A stretch of 64,000 nucleotides of DNA from NCBI RefSeq assembly GCF_046557915.1, contig NZ_JBHEBG010000001.1, positions 1 to 64,000 of the forward strand, read 5' to 3'. This DNA is from JBHEBG01 sp046557915. GTDB taxonomy: Bacteria > Bacteroidota > Bacteroidia > Flavobacteriales > Flavobacteriaceae. Within the stretch, counting starts at the first letter, position 1; each line of letters begins with the position of its first letter. The position numbers were made by a program, and so were the translations under genes. Shown here piece after piece: positions 53,802 through 62,688 of the stretch. The notes beneath the pieces were generated by a model, which worked only from the letters and a program-made list of their open reading frames with translations, had not been told where the DNA came from and searched no databases.

Positions 53802-54266
53802 TTATAGGAATGCCTTTTTTGATGTTAGGTTAAACTGTATCTTCTGAAGTGTGGCAATCATTTGATTTGATTCTTCTTTTGTAATATTCTGCTCCATTAT
53901 GGACATAAGTTTTTTTATTATGGGTCTGGTCCTTTTAAATACCTCGCGCCCGCAGTCGCTTAAATACACATGATTGATGCGTTTGTCCGTTTCACTTTGT
54001 TCTCTCCTTATATATCCTTTACGTTCCATTTTGGAGAGCAGGCGGGCCAGGGAGGATTTATCCCTTAGGGTTAGGAATGCCAGTTCATTCTGGTTCATTC
54101 CATTTTTATGGTGTAGTTTTTTAAGGACAACCATTTGCTCCTTACTTAGGTCTAAGCCTTCACCGAGAAATGCTTCTTGTAGATGATAATCCACCACTTT
54201 TGCGGTCTTACCCAACCAAGGTGCTATAGAATTGTCAAAATCAATAATGGGGTACTTCGGTTCCAT
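53802..54266 (-). CDS. MarR-family repressor of the efflux operon
   Basis: A 154-residue winged-helix regulator. The HTH MNQELAFLTLRDKSSLARLL and the wing RREQSETDKRINHVYLSDCG carry the MarR DKR-type motif. It is the first gene of the operon. A perfect TTAGTTGC-GCAACTAA palindrome lies 24 bp upstream of its ATG, a typical place for autorepression. Release by a pump substrate is the usual mode in this family; the ligand here is unknown. Confidence 0.92.
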   Translation of the reverse strand: MEPKYPIIDFDNSIAPWLGKTAKVVDYHLQEAFLGEGLDLSKEQMVVLKKLHHKNGMNQNELAFLTLRDKSSLARLLSKMERKGYIRREQSETDKRINHVYLSDCGREVFKRTRPIIKKLMSIMEQNITKEESNQMIATLQKIQFNLTSKKAFL

Positions 54267-54290
54267 AGCGCGAAGCTACTTAAAAAGGGA

Positions 54291-54310
54291 TTAGTTGCGC
54301 GTGCAACTAA
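54291..54310. promoter_or_regulatory. Palindromic operator upstream of the efflux MarR gene
   Basis: TTAGTTGC (54291-54298), a GCGT spacer, and GCAACTAA (54303-54310) form a perfect inverted repeat with 8-bp arms. This is the TTGC-n4-GCAA pattern often bound by MarR-family dimers. It lies 24 bp from the ATG at 54266, so it would overlap the promoter or the transcription start of the operon. Confidence 0.7.
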
Positions 54311-54339
54311 TGTTAAATATTTACTAAATACAGCAACCA

Positions 54340-54366
54340 AAAAGGGACGCAAAATGCATCCCTTTT
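54340..54366 (-). terminator. Terminator hairpin after the leucine-rich-repeat gene
   Basis: AAAAGGGA (54340-54347) pairs with TCCCTTTT (54359-54366). An inner GCA/TGC pairing lengthens the stem. Read on the minus strand it lies 26 nt after the stop of the LRR gene and is followed by a T run. It also insulates the efflux operon promoter. Confidence 0.85.
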
Positions 54367-54392
54367 AACCAAACTAACTAAACTATAACTAA

Positions 54393-55271
54393 CTACTCAT
54401 CATCAACATCTTCAAATTTTGTGTCCGCCATACGTGTTTTACTAAAATTGATGTCTTTAAAATCAACCTTTACATCTTCTTTGTCATAATCAAAAACCAA
54501 AAATTCCTTAGATTCCATCAACTGCAGGTTTTTATAAGAATCAAACTTGTTGTTCTGTATTTGCAATATCTGTAAGCTTGCCAATTGTCCAAATTCAGCA
54601 GGTATTTCTCCACCCAATTGATTATTGGCCAATACCAGTTCCCGTAATCGATCTAGCTTACCCAATTCGGCTGGGATAGAACCGTACAACCCATTCTCAA
54701 AAAGTCCAAGGCTTTCCAATTTAGAGAGGTCGCCTATAGAACGTGGAATACGCCCCATGAAATTATTGCTGGAAAGATTTAACTCCTTTAAGCTTGCAAT
54801 TTCACCAATACTTTCCGGAATTCTTCCTTCCAAAAAATTATTGAACACCGTAAGTTTTTCCAAGCTCTGCATGGCACCTATATTGCTAGGAAGTTCTCCC
54901 TTTAATCTATTCATCTCCAATCTAAGTTCCTTCAATTGCGTAAGCAATACCAGATCACTAGGAATCTCTCCGGTAAGGCTATTGAATGCCAAGTTAAGCG
55001 AAGTAAGATGTTCCAATTTGCTAAAACCTACAGGAATAGGGCCCATCAGATTATTTCTGAAAAGATTGATCCCCACAATGTGGTTATTCTCAACCTTCAC
55101 CCCATACCATTTGTCTACCGATGCCTTGAGATCCCACTTTTTTACCCAATGGGCTCCGTTGGTACTATTATAAAGCTCTAGCAATACCTTCTTTTCTTTA
55201 CTTGGAACCTTAGCGAAGGCCATATTGCAAATGGCCAGGCATAAAATCGAAATAAAAAATAGCTTTTTCAT
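54393..55271 (-). CDS. Secreted leucine-rich-repeat protein (plant-type repeats)
   Basis: A 292-residue exported protein with a signal peptide (about 1-20, ending CNMAFA). An N-terminal cap contains LLELYNSTNGAHWVKKWDL. About eight 24-residue plant-type LRRs follow (about 65-245) with the consensus LxxLxLxxNxLxGxIP; an example is LTSLNLAFNSLTGEIPSDL. An acidic C-terminal tail ends TKFEDVDDE. No lipobox or sorting domain is seen, so it is probably periplasmic or released. The binding partner is unknown. Confidence 0.9.
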   Translation of the reverse strand: MKKLFFISILCLAICNMAFAKVPSKEKKVLLELYNSTNGAHWVKKWDLKASVDKWYGVKVENNHIVGINLFRNNLMGPIPVGFSKLEHLTSLNLAFNSLTGEIPSDLVLLTQLKELRLEMNRLKGELPSNIGAMQSLEKLTVFNNFLEGRIPESIGEIASLKELNLSSNNFMGRIPRSIGDLSKLESLGLFENGLYGSIPAELGKLDRLRELVLANNQLGGEIPAEFGQLASLQILQIQNNKFDSYKNLQLMESKEFLVFDYDKEDVKVDFKDINFSKTRMADTKFEDVDDE

Positions 55272-55337
55272 AAGTTATGGTTTATACCACAATAAGATTT
55301 GGATGTGTTCTTTATCCAATACTAAAGAATTACCCTA

Positions 55338-55370
55338 CAAATTTATATAGAATAACTGATAAACTACCAA
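55338..55370 (-). promoter_or_regulatory. Promoter of the leucine-rich-repeat gene
   Basis: On the minus strand, TTG (55370-55368), a 22-nt spacer and TAAATTTG (55345-55338) fit the Bacteroidetes promoter pattern. The transcript would start near 55331, giving a leader of about 60 nt before the ATG at 55271. Confidence 0.55.
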
Positions 55371-55460
55371 GATTCTCGATGAAGTGTCCGTTTTTGTTGT
55401 GAAACCATGATATTTTGTGGTTTAGCAAGTCAAAAATATCCGGAATTGCCCTGTATAAGG

Positions 55461-57371
55461 CTATTTTTCCAAGTCTGAAGTAATCTTTTCCCAGCGCTCC
55501 ATCAACGTTTCCAAGTCTTTCTTTTTCTGTTGATAGCTATCAAAAAAGTTGGGTTTGGCAATAGTCTGATCGTAGTTCATAAGCAGATCATGATCTATCT
55601 GTGCAATATCTTTTTCCAAGGCCGTAATCTTACTTTCAACAGCACTAAGTTTATTTTTTAGTGATTTTACCTTCTTTTGCGCTACGTAATCTATTTCTTT
55701 ACTAGAGGTGTCCTTCTCAACTTTGCGGCTGATCTGTTGTTGTTTTTCAATTGCCCTAAAATCTTCCACTTTTCGTTGGCCCAAATAGTAGTCTATGTCC
55801 CCAAGGTATTCTTTTATGCGACGGTCTTTAAACTCATACACCTTATTGGTGAGTCCTTGTAAAAAATCCCTATCATGGGAAACCAAGATCAGTGTACCCT
55901 CAAAGCGCTGCAAGGCTTGTTTCAAAACATTTTTGGACTTAATATCCAAGTGGTTGGTAGGTTCGTCCATTACCAGGACATTAAAGGGCTGTAAGAGCAT
56001 TTTGGCAAGGGCCAGCCTATTACGTTCGCCCCCTGACAGTACTTTTACAAATTTGTCCACATCATCTCCCCTAAAAAGAAAAGAGCCTAAAATATCGCGT
56101 ACCTTGCTTCTATTTTTCTCATTGGCGGCGTCGATCATAGTATCCAAAATCGTTTTATTTCCATCCAGATACTCTGCCTGATTTTGAGCAAAATAACCTA
56201 TCTCAACATTGTGTCCCAATTTCACAAATCCTTCACAGTCCAATTCGCCTACTATAATTTTGGCCAGAGTAGATTTTCCCTGCCCGTTTTGCCCTACAAA
56301 TGCAGTTTTACTATCGCGTTCTATGAGTAGGTCTATGTCTTGCAGTACGTGGTTACTTCCATAGCTTTTAGACAACCCTTCTATTTCCGTAACTACTTTT
56401 CCCGGTGTTATGGATATGGGGAACCTAAGGTTCATTACGCTGTTATCGTCTTCGTCTACTTCTATACGCTCTATTTTGTCCAACTTTTTAATAAGCGATT
56501 GGGCCATAGAGGCCTTGGTAGATTTTGCCCTAAATTTCTCAATTAACCGTTCTGCTTGTTGTATTTCCTTTTCCTGGTTTTTTTGGGCATTCAACTGCTG
56601 TTCCTTCATTTCGGCTCGCAGTTTAAGGTACTTTGAGTAGGGTTTTCTATAATCGTAAATCCTTCCTAGTGAAATCTCTATGGTTCTGTTGGTAACATTA
56701 TCCAAAAACATCTTATCGTGTGATACTATAACCACGGCACCAGTATAATTTTTGAGAAATTGCTCTAACCAAATGATAGATTCTATATCCAAATGGTTGG
56801 TAGGCTCATCCAACAGCAATACCCCATTGTTCTGCAGTAAAAGTTTGGCCAATTCTATACGCATGCGCCACCCGCCAGAAAAAGTATCTGTTTTTTGGTT
56901 AAAATCTTGACGTTTGAAACCGAGTCCCTGAAGTATTTTCTCCGATTCTCCCTGATAGTTGTAACCCCCAAGAATTTCGTACCTATGGGTAAGATCATTA
57001 AGATCTACGATCAGCTGACTATAGCTATCACTCTCATAGTCGGTCCGAGTGGTCAGTTGTTGGTTGATATCCTCCAACTGCGATTCCAACTGTTTTATTT
57101 CTGCAAAGGCTTGATGTGCCTCTTCCATAACCGTTCTTCCTTGCTCAAAATCAATATCTTGTCTAAGGAAACCAATTTTTACTTCTTTTTCCATCGCAAT
57201 GGTCCCAGAATCGAATTCCATTTCCTTCGACAACAGTTTTAACAAGGTTGACTTGCCCGCTCCATTTTTACCAATAAGTCCAACACGGTCACCCGAGTTT
57301 AGGCGAAATGAAATTTCCTCAAACAGATATTCTCCGCCGAAAGCTACCGAAAGATTGTGGATATTAAGCAT
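55461..57371 (-). CDS. ABC-F family ATPase (ribosome-associated type)
   Basis: A 636-residue soluble protein with two ABC domains and no membrane segments. Walker A motifs are GKNGAGKST (about residue 35) and GQNGQGKST (about 365). The signatures are FSGGWRMRIELAKLL and LSGGERNRLALAKML, each with a Walker B LLDEPTNHLD or VMDEPTNHLD. The interdomain linker (about 240-310) is basic and helical, and the C-terminal ~90 residues form a coiled coil. ABC-F proteins of this type act on the ribosome in translation or antibiotic protection. It is monocistronic and divergent from the DUF983 gene. Confidence 0.92.
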   Translation of the reverse strand: MLNIHNLSVAFGGEYLFEEISFRLNSGDRVGLIGKNGAGKSTLLKLLSKEMEFDSGTIAMEKEVKIGFLRQDIDFEQGRTVMEEAHQAFAEIKQLESQLEDINQQLTTRTDYESDSYSQLIVDLNDLTHRYEILGGYNYQGESEKILQGLGFKRQDFNQKTDTFSGGWRMRIELAKLLLQNNGVLLLDEPTNHLDIESIIWLEQFLKNYTGAVVIVSHDKMFLDNVTNRTIEISLGRIYDYRKPYSKYLKLRAEMKEQQLNAQKNQEKEIQQAERLIEKFRAKSTKASMAQSLIKKLDKIERIEVDEDDNSVMNLRFPISITPGKVVTEIEGLSKSYGSNHVLQDIDLLIERDSKTAFVGQNGQGKSTLAKIIVGELDCEGFVKLGHNVEIGYFAQNQAEYLDGNKTILDTMIDAANEKNRSKVRDILGSFLFRGDDVDKFVKVLSGGERNRLALAKMLLQPFNVLVMDEPTNHLDIKSKNVLKQALQRFEGTLILVSHDRDFLQGLTNKVYEFKDRRIKEYLGDIDYYLGQRKVEDFRAIEKQQQISRKVEKDTSSKEIDYVAQKKVKSLKNKLSAVESKITALEKDIAQIDHDLLMNYDQTIAKPNFFDSYQQKKKDLETLMERWEKITSDLEK

Positions 57372-57412
57372 AATTTGTGACCTATGTTACAATGAAAAAC
57401 AGCGCAAAACCA

Positions 57413-57420
57413 TAATTTTG
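57413..57420 (+). promoter_or_regulatory. -7 box (TAATTTTG) for the DUF983 gene
   Basis: TAATTTTG fits TAnnTTTG and lies 17 bp before the ATG at 57437, so the leader would be about 10 nt. No good TTG element sits at standard spacing upstream, so this is tentative. Confidence 0.4.
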
Positions 57421-57436
57421 CATAAACATTTTGCAA

Positions 57437-57835
57437 ATGTTAAAAAAAGGAAACAAACTGTACAGTATTTTAACAGGAACTTGTCCCAAATGTCAAATGG
57501 AAAGCATGTACAGGGATAAAAACCCATACCATTTGAGCAATATTTTCAAAATGCACGAAAGATGCTCTCATTGTAACACAAAATACAAGATAGAGCCATC
57601 CTTCTTTTACGGCTCCATGTATGTAAGTTATCCAGTAGGTATCATCTTTGCTTCGGCAGCGTTTGTGATCGCATTTTTGGTCATCGGAGCCTCCTTGGTA
57701 CATACTTTCATCGCCATTGTTGTTACCATGGTTTTTTCTTTGCCCATTATCATTAGGCTATCTCGGAATATTTGGATCAACTTTTTCTTTAAGTACGATC
57801 CCGCAGCATCCAAAGAGGGGATAACTACAAGATAG
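57437..57835 (+). CDS. DUF983 zinc-ribbon membrane protein
   Basis: A 132-residue protein. The frame opens at 57431, but the Met at 57437 (MLKKGNKLYSILTGTCPKC) fits the family. Two cysteine pairs, CPKC and CSHC, form a zinc-ribbon-like head, followed by two transmembrane helices (about 58-80 and 84-106). The function is unknown, although DUF983 genes are often near cytochrome-oxidase assembly genes elsewhere. Here it stands between ABC-F and an ankyrin-like gene. Confidence 0.88.
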   Translation: MLKKGNKLYSILTGTCPKCQMESMYRDKNPYHLSNIFKMHERCSHCNTKYKIEPSFFYGSMYVSYPVGIIFASAAFVIAFLVIGASLVHTFIAIVVTMVFSLPIIIRLSRNIWINFFFKYDPAASKEGITTR

Positions 57836-57850
57836 GCCTTTATGCCGCTA

Positions 57851-58378
57851 TTATATTTCTTTGAACCGATTCTTTAATATGGTTTGGGTTAGCCCTTTTT
57901 CTAACAAATAGGCATGTAGATCTTTGGCATTATCACCTCCTTTTTTGGTATGGTGAAGCAAGGTGAGCCCATGGGGACCAACAGCATTAAGCAATTGTGG
58001 ATAAGCTTCTATTAGATTTATTACCAAGGTTGTTTTTCCCAAAAAGCTAAGGGCAAAAATATCTAGGGCACAACCTTTGCTCATCAAATAGGATACAACC
58101 TCATGCAACCCCATATGGGCAGCGGCACCCATGGCAGTCTCAAAATCGCCGTTTCCCCAGTCCCACGAGGCATTTAAAAGCGTTGGCGTTTTTTCCAACA
58201 TGGTTTTCACTACACTAAAATCGGAATGGGCGATTCGTACAAATTCTTGTACCATTTCCGGATCAAGTCCTTTTAAAATGGCTACTGGCGAGTTGCCCAA
58301 TAATTGATAGGTGGGAAATAAGAATATGGAGGACATGCCAACCGTGTTTTTCATGAAGGCTCTTCTAGAGTTTTTCAT
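57851..58378 (-). CDS. Ankyrin-repeat-like protein with Tat-type signal
   Basis: A 175-residue protein. The N-terminal KNSRRAFMKNTVG followed by a hydrophobic stretch is a twin-arginine export signal. The rest contains degenerate ankyrin repeats (about 50-165), including TAMGAAAHMGLHEVVSYLMSKG and GPHGLTLLHHTKKGG. It is probably a periplasmic protein-binding module. It is transcribed toward the convergent DUF983 gene, with the two ends 15 nt apart. Confidence 0.8.
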   Translation of the reverse strand: MKNSRRAFMKNTVGMSSIFLFPTYQLLGNSPVAILKGLDPEMVQEFVRIAHSDFSVVKTMLEKTPTLLNASWDWGNGDFETAMGAAAHMGLHEVVSYLMSKGCALDIFALSFLGKTTLVINLIEAYPQLLNAVGPHGLTLLHHTKKGGDNAKDLHAYLLEKGLTQTILKNRFKEI

Positions 58379-58470
58379 TATTTCAGTAATTAGGGTTTCT
58401 CCAATTTACTCCGCAAATAGAGGAAACATGGGTTATGTGGGATAAAATGATCTTATTTAGGTACGAACGC

Positions 58471-59175
58471 TTAGCCGATGAGTTGTTTCACCGTCTCGCG
58501 ATACGACTTAGACGATGGGATGCTTTTGGAGTTAGACATGGTAAAGAGATAATCTCCATGACAAATGTGCTTCATTTTGAGAATTTGCAACTCATTGATT
58601 ATGTACTTCCTATGTATTCTAGAAAACTGATGGTCCAATTCGGTTTGAATGGCAGTAAGGGAAGTTCTCTTTTTTACCACTTTGTCTTTTAAGCAAATTA
58701 GAACGTAGTTTAGGGCAGATTTTATATAAATGATTTCTGCCAATGGTATGCGGTGTACTTCCTTTCCATCCTTGGCCAGCACATATTTATTCTCTGGTAT
58801 TTGCACTTTACCCAAATGTTTGAGCATTCGCTTCACCAACTTGGCAAACCTAACATCATCAAAAGGTTTCAGTAAATAATCCAAGGCCTCCTGCTCAAAA
58901 GCTTTGATGGCATATTGGCCGTGGGCGGTAATAAAAACCAAAATATGATAGTCCGCCGGAGTTAGGATCTTTAAGATTTCGAAACCGTTCAATACGGGCA
59001 TCTCTATGTCCAAAAGCACTACATCGGGCTTATAGGACTTAATGGCCTTTAACGTTTCCATACCGTTGGAGGTTTGCGCCACCACCCTAAAGTTTGGATA
59101 CTTTTTCAACTGAGCCACTATCCTTTCCCTGGTAAGTGCCTCATCATCCGCCACCAATACCGTATAGCTAGTCAT
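58471..59175 (-). CDS. LytTR-family response regulator
   Basis: A 234-residue regulator with a receiver domain (about 1-120). The acidic pair D10-D11 and phospho-acceptor D56 in VVLLDIEMP are present, and K103 is in LDYLLKPFDDV. The LytTR DNA-binding domain (about 135-234) contains VHRIPLAEIIYIKSALNYVL and HRKYIINELQILKM. The start overlaps the cognate kinase gene's stop by 8 nt, so the two form one transcription unit. Confidence 0.92.
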   Translation of the reverse strand: MTSYTVLVADDEALTRERIVAQLKKYPNFRVVAQTSNGMETLKAIKSYKPDVVLLDIEMPVLNGFEILKILTPADYHILVFITAHGQYAIKAFEQEALDYLLKPFDDVRFAKLVKRMLKHLGKVQIPENKYVLAKDGKEVHRIPLAEIIYIKSALNYVLICLKDKVVKKRTSLTAIQTELDHQFSRIHRKYIINELQILKMKHICHGDYLFTMSNSKSIPSSKSYRETVKQLIG

Positions 59176-60289
59176 CTCTTAGTTTTTTAGGAATGGTAAT
59201 CTGTACACTGGCACCCGGATGAAGGTCTTTAATAGTTAAATCAAAATCTTTGTTATAAAAATAACCCAATCTGTTTTTTAGGTTGTTAAGCCCAGTACCC
59301 AATATCGTATTTTTAGCGTCCATATTGAAACCTGGCCCGTCATCCAAAACGGCCAAAACCAAGGTTTTTTCGGTAGCCTTAATTTCTATTCTTATCTTCA
59401 TTGGTCTTCCTGTCTTTGCAAATCCATGTTTGATAGAATTTTCTACCAAAGGTTGTAACAACAAAGCCGGGATGAGGACCAAACTTAATCCGTCTTCAAC
59501 TTGTAACGAATATTTAATCTTATTACCGAATCTAAGTTTTTGAAAGTTGAGATACTTTTGGGTAATATCGATCTCCTTTTCCAACTCTGTAAAGTCATTG
59601 TTCAGTTGATTGATTGAAAACCTTAGAATATCACTTAGATTGGTAACTGCTTTATCGGCCAGTTTTTCATCCTTATAGATTAAATTGGAAATGGTCTGCA
59701 TACTATTAAATAGAAAGTGCGGTTGCAATTGATATTTAAGGTTCTGTATTCTGGACTGCACCAAATTTTCTTCTAGTTTTGCCTTCAACTCAGAGACTTT
59801 CCTATTTCTTAAGTAAAGCATATACCCTGTGAGCAATCCGACTAAAATAACGTAAGTGATAAACCCTTCTACCAAAACCTCTCCAAAATAGTTAGACAGG
59901 TATTGCGGAAAGTTCATATGGTCTCCCCAAAGGCCCAATATATTCTGTGTTTCGTAATCCAACCTTAAAAAAAGATACCCCTGTATTGGCAAGAGGACCA
60001 TTGCAACCAATAAATGAAAGGATACTATGGTATACCATTGCCATGACGAGGCAAACAAAATATTGGTGATTAGTAAAATCAGCGGGGTAAGCAATATCCA
60101 CAGTACGGAGGAGTTAAAATTAAATAAAAAAAGATGGCTCCAATGGACCTCTTTACCTACCGACAAAAGGTAAATACTATATTTAAAACTAAGCAATAGT
60201 GCAATTAATATCCAAATAAGTGTTATTACCATCATAAACCTGGACCATTTTAACCCTCCCAGTAAATTATGATTTTCTTTAGGACCCAT
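59168..60289 (-). CDS. LytS/YehU-type sensor histidine kinase
   Basis: A 373-residue membrane kinase with four hydrophobic segments (about 18-38, 62-80, 85-105, 138-158). A coiled coil (about 163-185) precedes the His_kinase domain (PF06580 type). The phospho-acceptor is H191 in LQPHFLFNSMQTI. The ATPase has PLVENSIKHGFAKTGRP (N box) and LDDGPGFNMD (G box). It signals to the LytTR regulator encoded downstream. No sensor domain other than the membrane part is visible, so the stimulus is unknown. Confidence 0.92.
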   Translation of the reverse strand: MGPKENHNLLGGLKWSRFMMVITLIWILIALLLSFKYSIYLLSVGKEVHWSHLFLFNFNSSVLWILLTPLILLITNILFASSWQWYTIVSFHLLVAMVLLPIQGYLFLRLDYETQNILGLWGDHMNFPQYLSNYFGEVLVEGFITYVILVGLLTGYMLYLRNRKVSELKAKLEENLVQSRIQNLKYQLQPHFLFNSMQTISNLIYKDEKLADKAVTNLSDILRFSINQLNNDFTELEKEIDITQKYLNFQKLRFGNKIKYSLQVEDGLSLVLIPALLLQPLVENSIKHGFAKTGRPMKIRIEIKATEKTLVLAVLDDGPGFNMDAKNTILGTGLNNLKNRLGYFYNKDFDLTIKDLHPGASVQITIPKKLRDD

Positions 60290-60324
60290 CCTTAGGTAGA
60301 TTTTAATTTGCCGTTCATTTTGTT

Positions 60325-62523
60325 TTAGAACTGTTTAAGATAAGTAATCTTGGTAATAAACTGCCGGTTATTTATTACTGGTTCTAGGCTGTTTATCTGG
60401 GAGTCATTAAAAACCAAATAAATAAAAGACAATGGGGAATATTCCCAGCCAAGGCGTACATTCCATCTGCCCTGATCATCAAAAGAATTGAACTGATAAA
60501 ATGTGGAGAGCTGTGCTCTTGGGTTTAGGGCCAATCTTAGGCTTGCCGTATACAAATCGGTCTCCAAGTCTTGGGAATTGATTCCTATGCTGTTTAGATT
60601 GTTATGTTCATAATCACCCGTTAATGCTATATGGGGAATGGGGGCATACCTAATTCCGGCCGTATAGGTATTTCTTTGCCCATCGTAGAACTTTCCAAAA
60701 TCGGCTCCTATGGAGGCAGACCATTTTTTAGAGCGATCCGTTCGATATCTAAAGCGATATCGATTATAGAAATATCTTCCCTGCTCTATCTGCAGTCCAA
60801 GAGGTGCAAAATTAAAATTAATATTCTGCCACGTAGGCGTGGTGGAAAGTTCGATAAAGCTGTTGTCTTTAAACCATGTAAATACTGGAAAGATGTAAAG
60901 GCTGGCCTGTTGAAATTCCAGAGTCCCGGTGGCATCGTGATTGTAGTTTACGAACACTCCCGGATCCCATTGTCTTATCCAATCTGCCTTTTTGGGGCGC
61001 CAGATATAAAATCCGCCGGGATTATGACTTACAATATTATTTTGGCGAACAAATCCTATTCTGGGGTTATACTTCTCATCAATAAACTCCGTAAGCCATT
61101 CAAAACTAAACTTATTACTATTGTTGTTCACTGCAAGTCTTGCGGCATAACCGGTATCTCCGGTTACCTCATCCGTGGCCACAGAAGCCAAATAACTGAT
61201 GCCCCATTCACTTTTAGGGCGTACCAAACCATCTATGGTTATTGTAGTGTTATTACTGTTTTCCAGGCCTAGAGCATTACTTTTTTCATCCAATCTATGG
61301 GTTAGCATAACACCAACATTATTTTCTTTGCCATAATTCTGTTGATATCGGAATACGGAGAAATTAGCAGCCTGGGCATTATCTGCTTCGCGTTGATGCA
61401 CGTACAACCCAGCTATGGCCCTCTTTTCATTCCGTTCAGTGTATCTGGCACCTACATCTATCGGTGCAGGTGTAGCATTAAATTCGCCTTGTAATCCTAT
61501 CCTCCTACTAAAAAAAGGAGTTATTGATGAGTTATTGGCACCCGCCCAAATCCCAGAATTTTCTAAGAAGAACTGTCTTTGTTCCGGAAAAAAAATATTA
61601 AAGCGCTCCAAGTTGTTTACCGCTCTGTCCACATCTGCCTGGGCAAAATCAGTGTTCACAGTTAAATCAACAACTGCTTTTGGGGTAATTGCCCATTTAA
61701 CATCTACACCCATTTTTAAATCATTGGACGAATCTAAAGTGCCATTGCCACTTTTGCTTTCGTCATATTGATAAAGTGCATAGGGTTCTACCCGTATGTT
61801 CGCTGCTGGCGGTGGGAGTTCTATGCCTATTAACTTTGCCGCATAGGTCATTCTATAGGGTGTAAACGACTGTGGTATAGCCGGAAAAGTAGTTTCCTCA
61901 ATATCTCGTCGAGCGTAGCGAACAAGGGTCATCCCCCAACTTATAGCCTTTCCCTTTTCCGGCAAATCATACCGCAAGGACTTAAATGGGATGGCAAATT
62001 CCGCATAATATCCTGTTGCTGTTTTATGCGTACGTACACGCCATAGGGTGTTCCATCCTATATCAAAGGAATCGCCATTGAAATTTTGAAAATCGCGCTG
62101 GTTGCCATACGGTGTGGTTTGAAACCCTACTGCGTATTGTTTCAGGTTCTGTGGATCCAATGCGATACCGATGATATCATTTTCCCCCCATGTAAAATCG
62201 CGTCTAAGGTCTTGGACCCTAATACCCTTTATCCCTATAGAATCACTACAGAACGCCCCTACATATAAATTTTTGTTATCGTATAGAAAACGTACTTCGG
62301 TCTTGTACTTATAATCCCCACCCTGTCTTGGTTCCCTTCTAAAAAAATCATCAGTGATTACTGCATTTTCCCAATCGGCTTCATTCAGTTTACCATCAAT
62401 TTTAATAGTTCTGATAGCCCGGCCAACCAATACTTCCGCAGCTGTCTGTGGCGGGGCAAAAGTTTCTTGTCCGTAAACCGTCATCACGGTTATCAAAAAA
62501 AAGGGTAAAACGAAAATTCTCAT
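60325..62523 (-). CDS. DUF5916 outer-membrane protein with CBM9-like N-terminal domain
   Basis: A 732-residue exported protein with a signal peptide (about 1-19, ending MTVYGQ). The N-terminal CBM9-like beta domain (about 35-215) includes TIKIDGKLNEADWENA and FRREPRQGGDYKYKTEVRF. The long C-terminal part (about 240-732) is a DUF5916 beta-rich, barrel-like domain ending ITYLKQF. The motif FFPEQRQFFLENSGIWAG is typical. The family is common in Bacteroidetes and its role is unknown. It ends 36 nt upstream of the LytS-type kinase start, in the same direction. Confidence 0.9.
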   Translation of the reverse strand: MRIFVLPFFLITVMTVYGQETFAPPQTAAEVLVGRAIRTIKIDGKLNEADWENAVITDDFFRREPRQGGDYKYKTEVRFLYDNKNLYVGAFCSDSIGIKGIRVQDLRRDFTWGENDIIGIALDPQNLKQYAVGFQTTPYGNQRDFQNFNGDSFDIGWNTLWRVRTHKTATGYYAEFAIPFKSLRYDLPEKGKAISWGMTLVRYARRDIEETTFPAIPQSFTPYRMTYAAKLIGIELPPPAANIRVEPYALYQYDESKSGNGTLDSSNDLKMGVDVKWAITPKAVVDLTVNTDFAQADVDRAVNNLERFNIFFPEQRQFFLENSGIWAGANNSSITPFFSRRIGLQGEFNATPAPIDVGARYTERNEKRAIAGLYVHQREADNAQAANFSVFRYQQNYGKENNVGVMLTHRLDEKSNALGLENSNNTTITIDGLVRPKSEWGISYLASVATDEVTGDTGYAARLAVNNNSNKFSFEWLTEFIDEKYNPRIGFVRQNNIVSHNPGGFYIWRPKKADWIRQWDPGVFVNYNHDATGTLEFQQASLYIFPVFTWFKDNSFIELSTTPTWQNINFNFAPLGLQIEQGRYFYNRYRFRYRTDRSKKWSASIGADFGKFYDGQRNTYTAGIRYAPIPHIALTGDYEHNNLNSIGINSQDLETDLYTASLRLALNPRAQLSTFYQFNSFDDQGRWNVRLGWEYSPLSFIYLVFNDSQINSLEPVINNRQFITKITYLKQF

Positions 62524-62688
62524 AGAGCATACTTAGTTTAAGAATGGTATTTCTTTGCTGGTAAAACTAAGTGCCCTTCCGGCGCTAAAGTAAAAAACGC
62601 ATATGGAAGCATCCTATTTGGGGATGAAAATTGGTGGGGCGCATTTTCTAGGCAAAAAAGGAGTTATAACACTGTTATGGGCCGAAGA

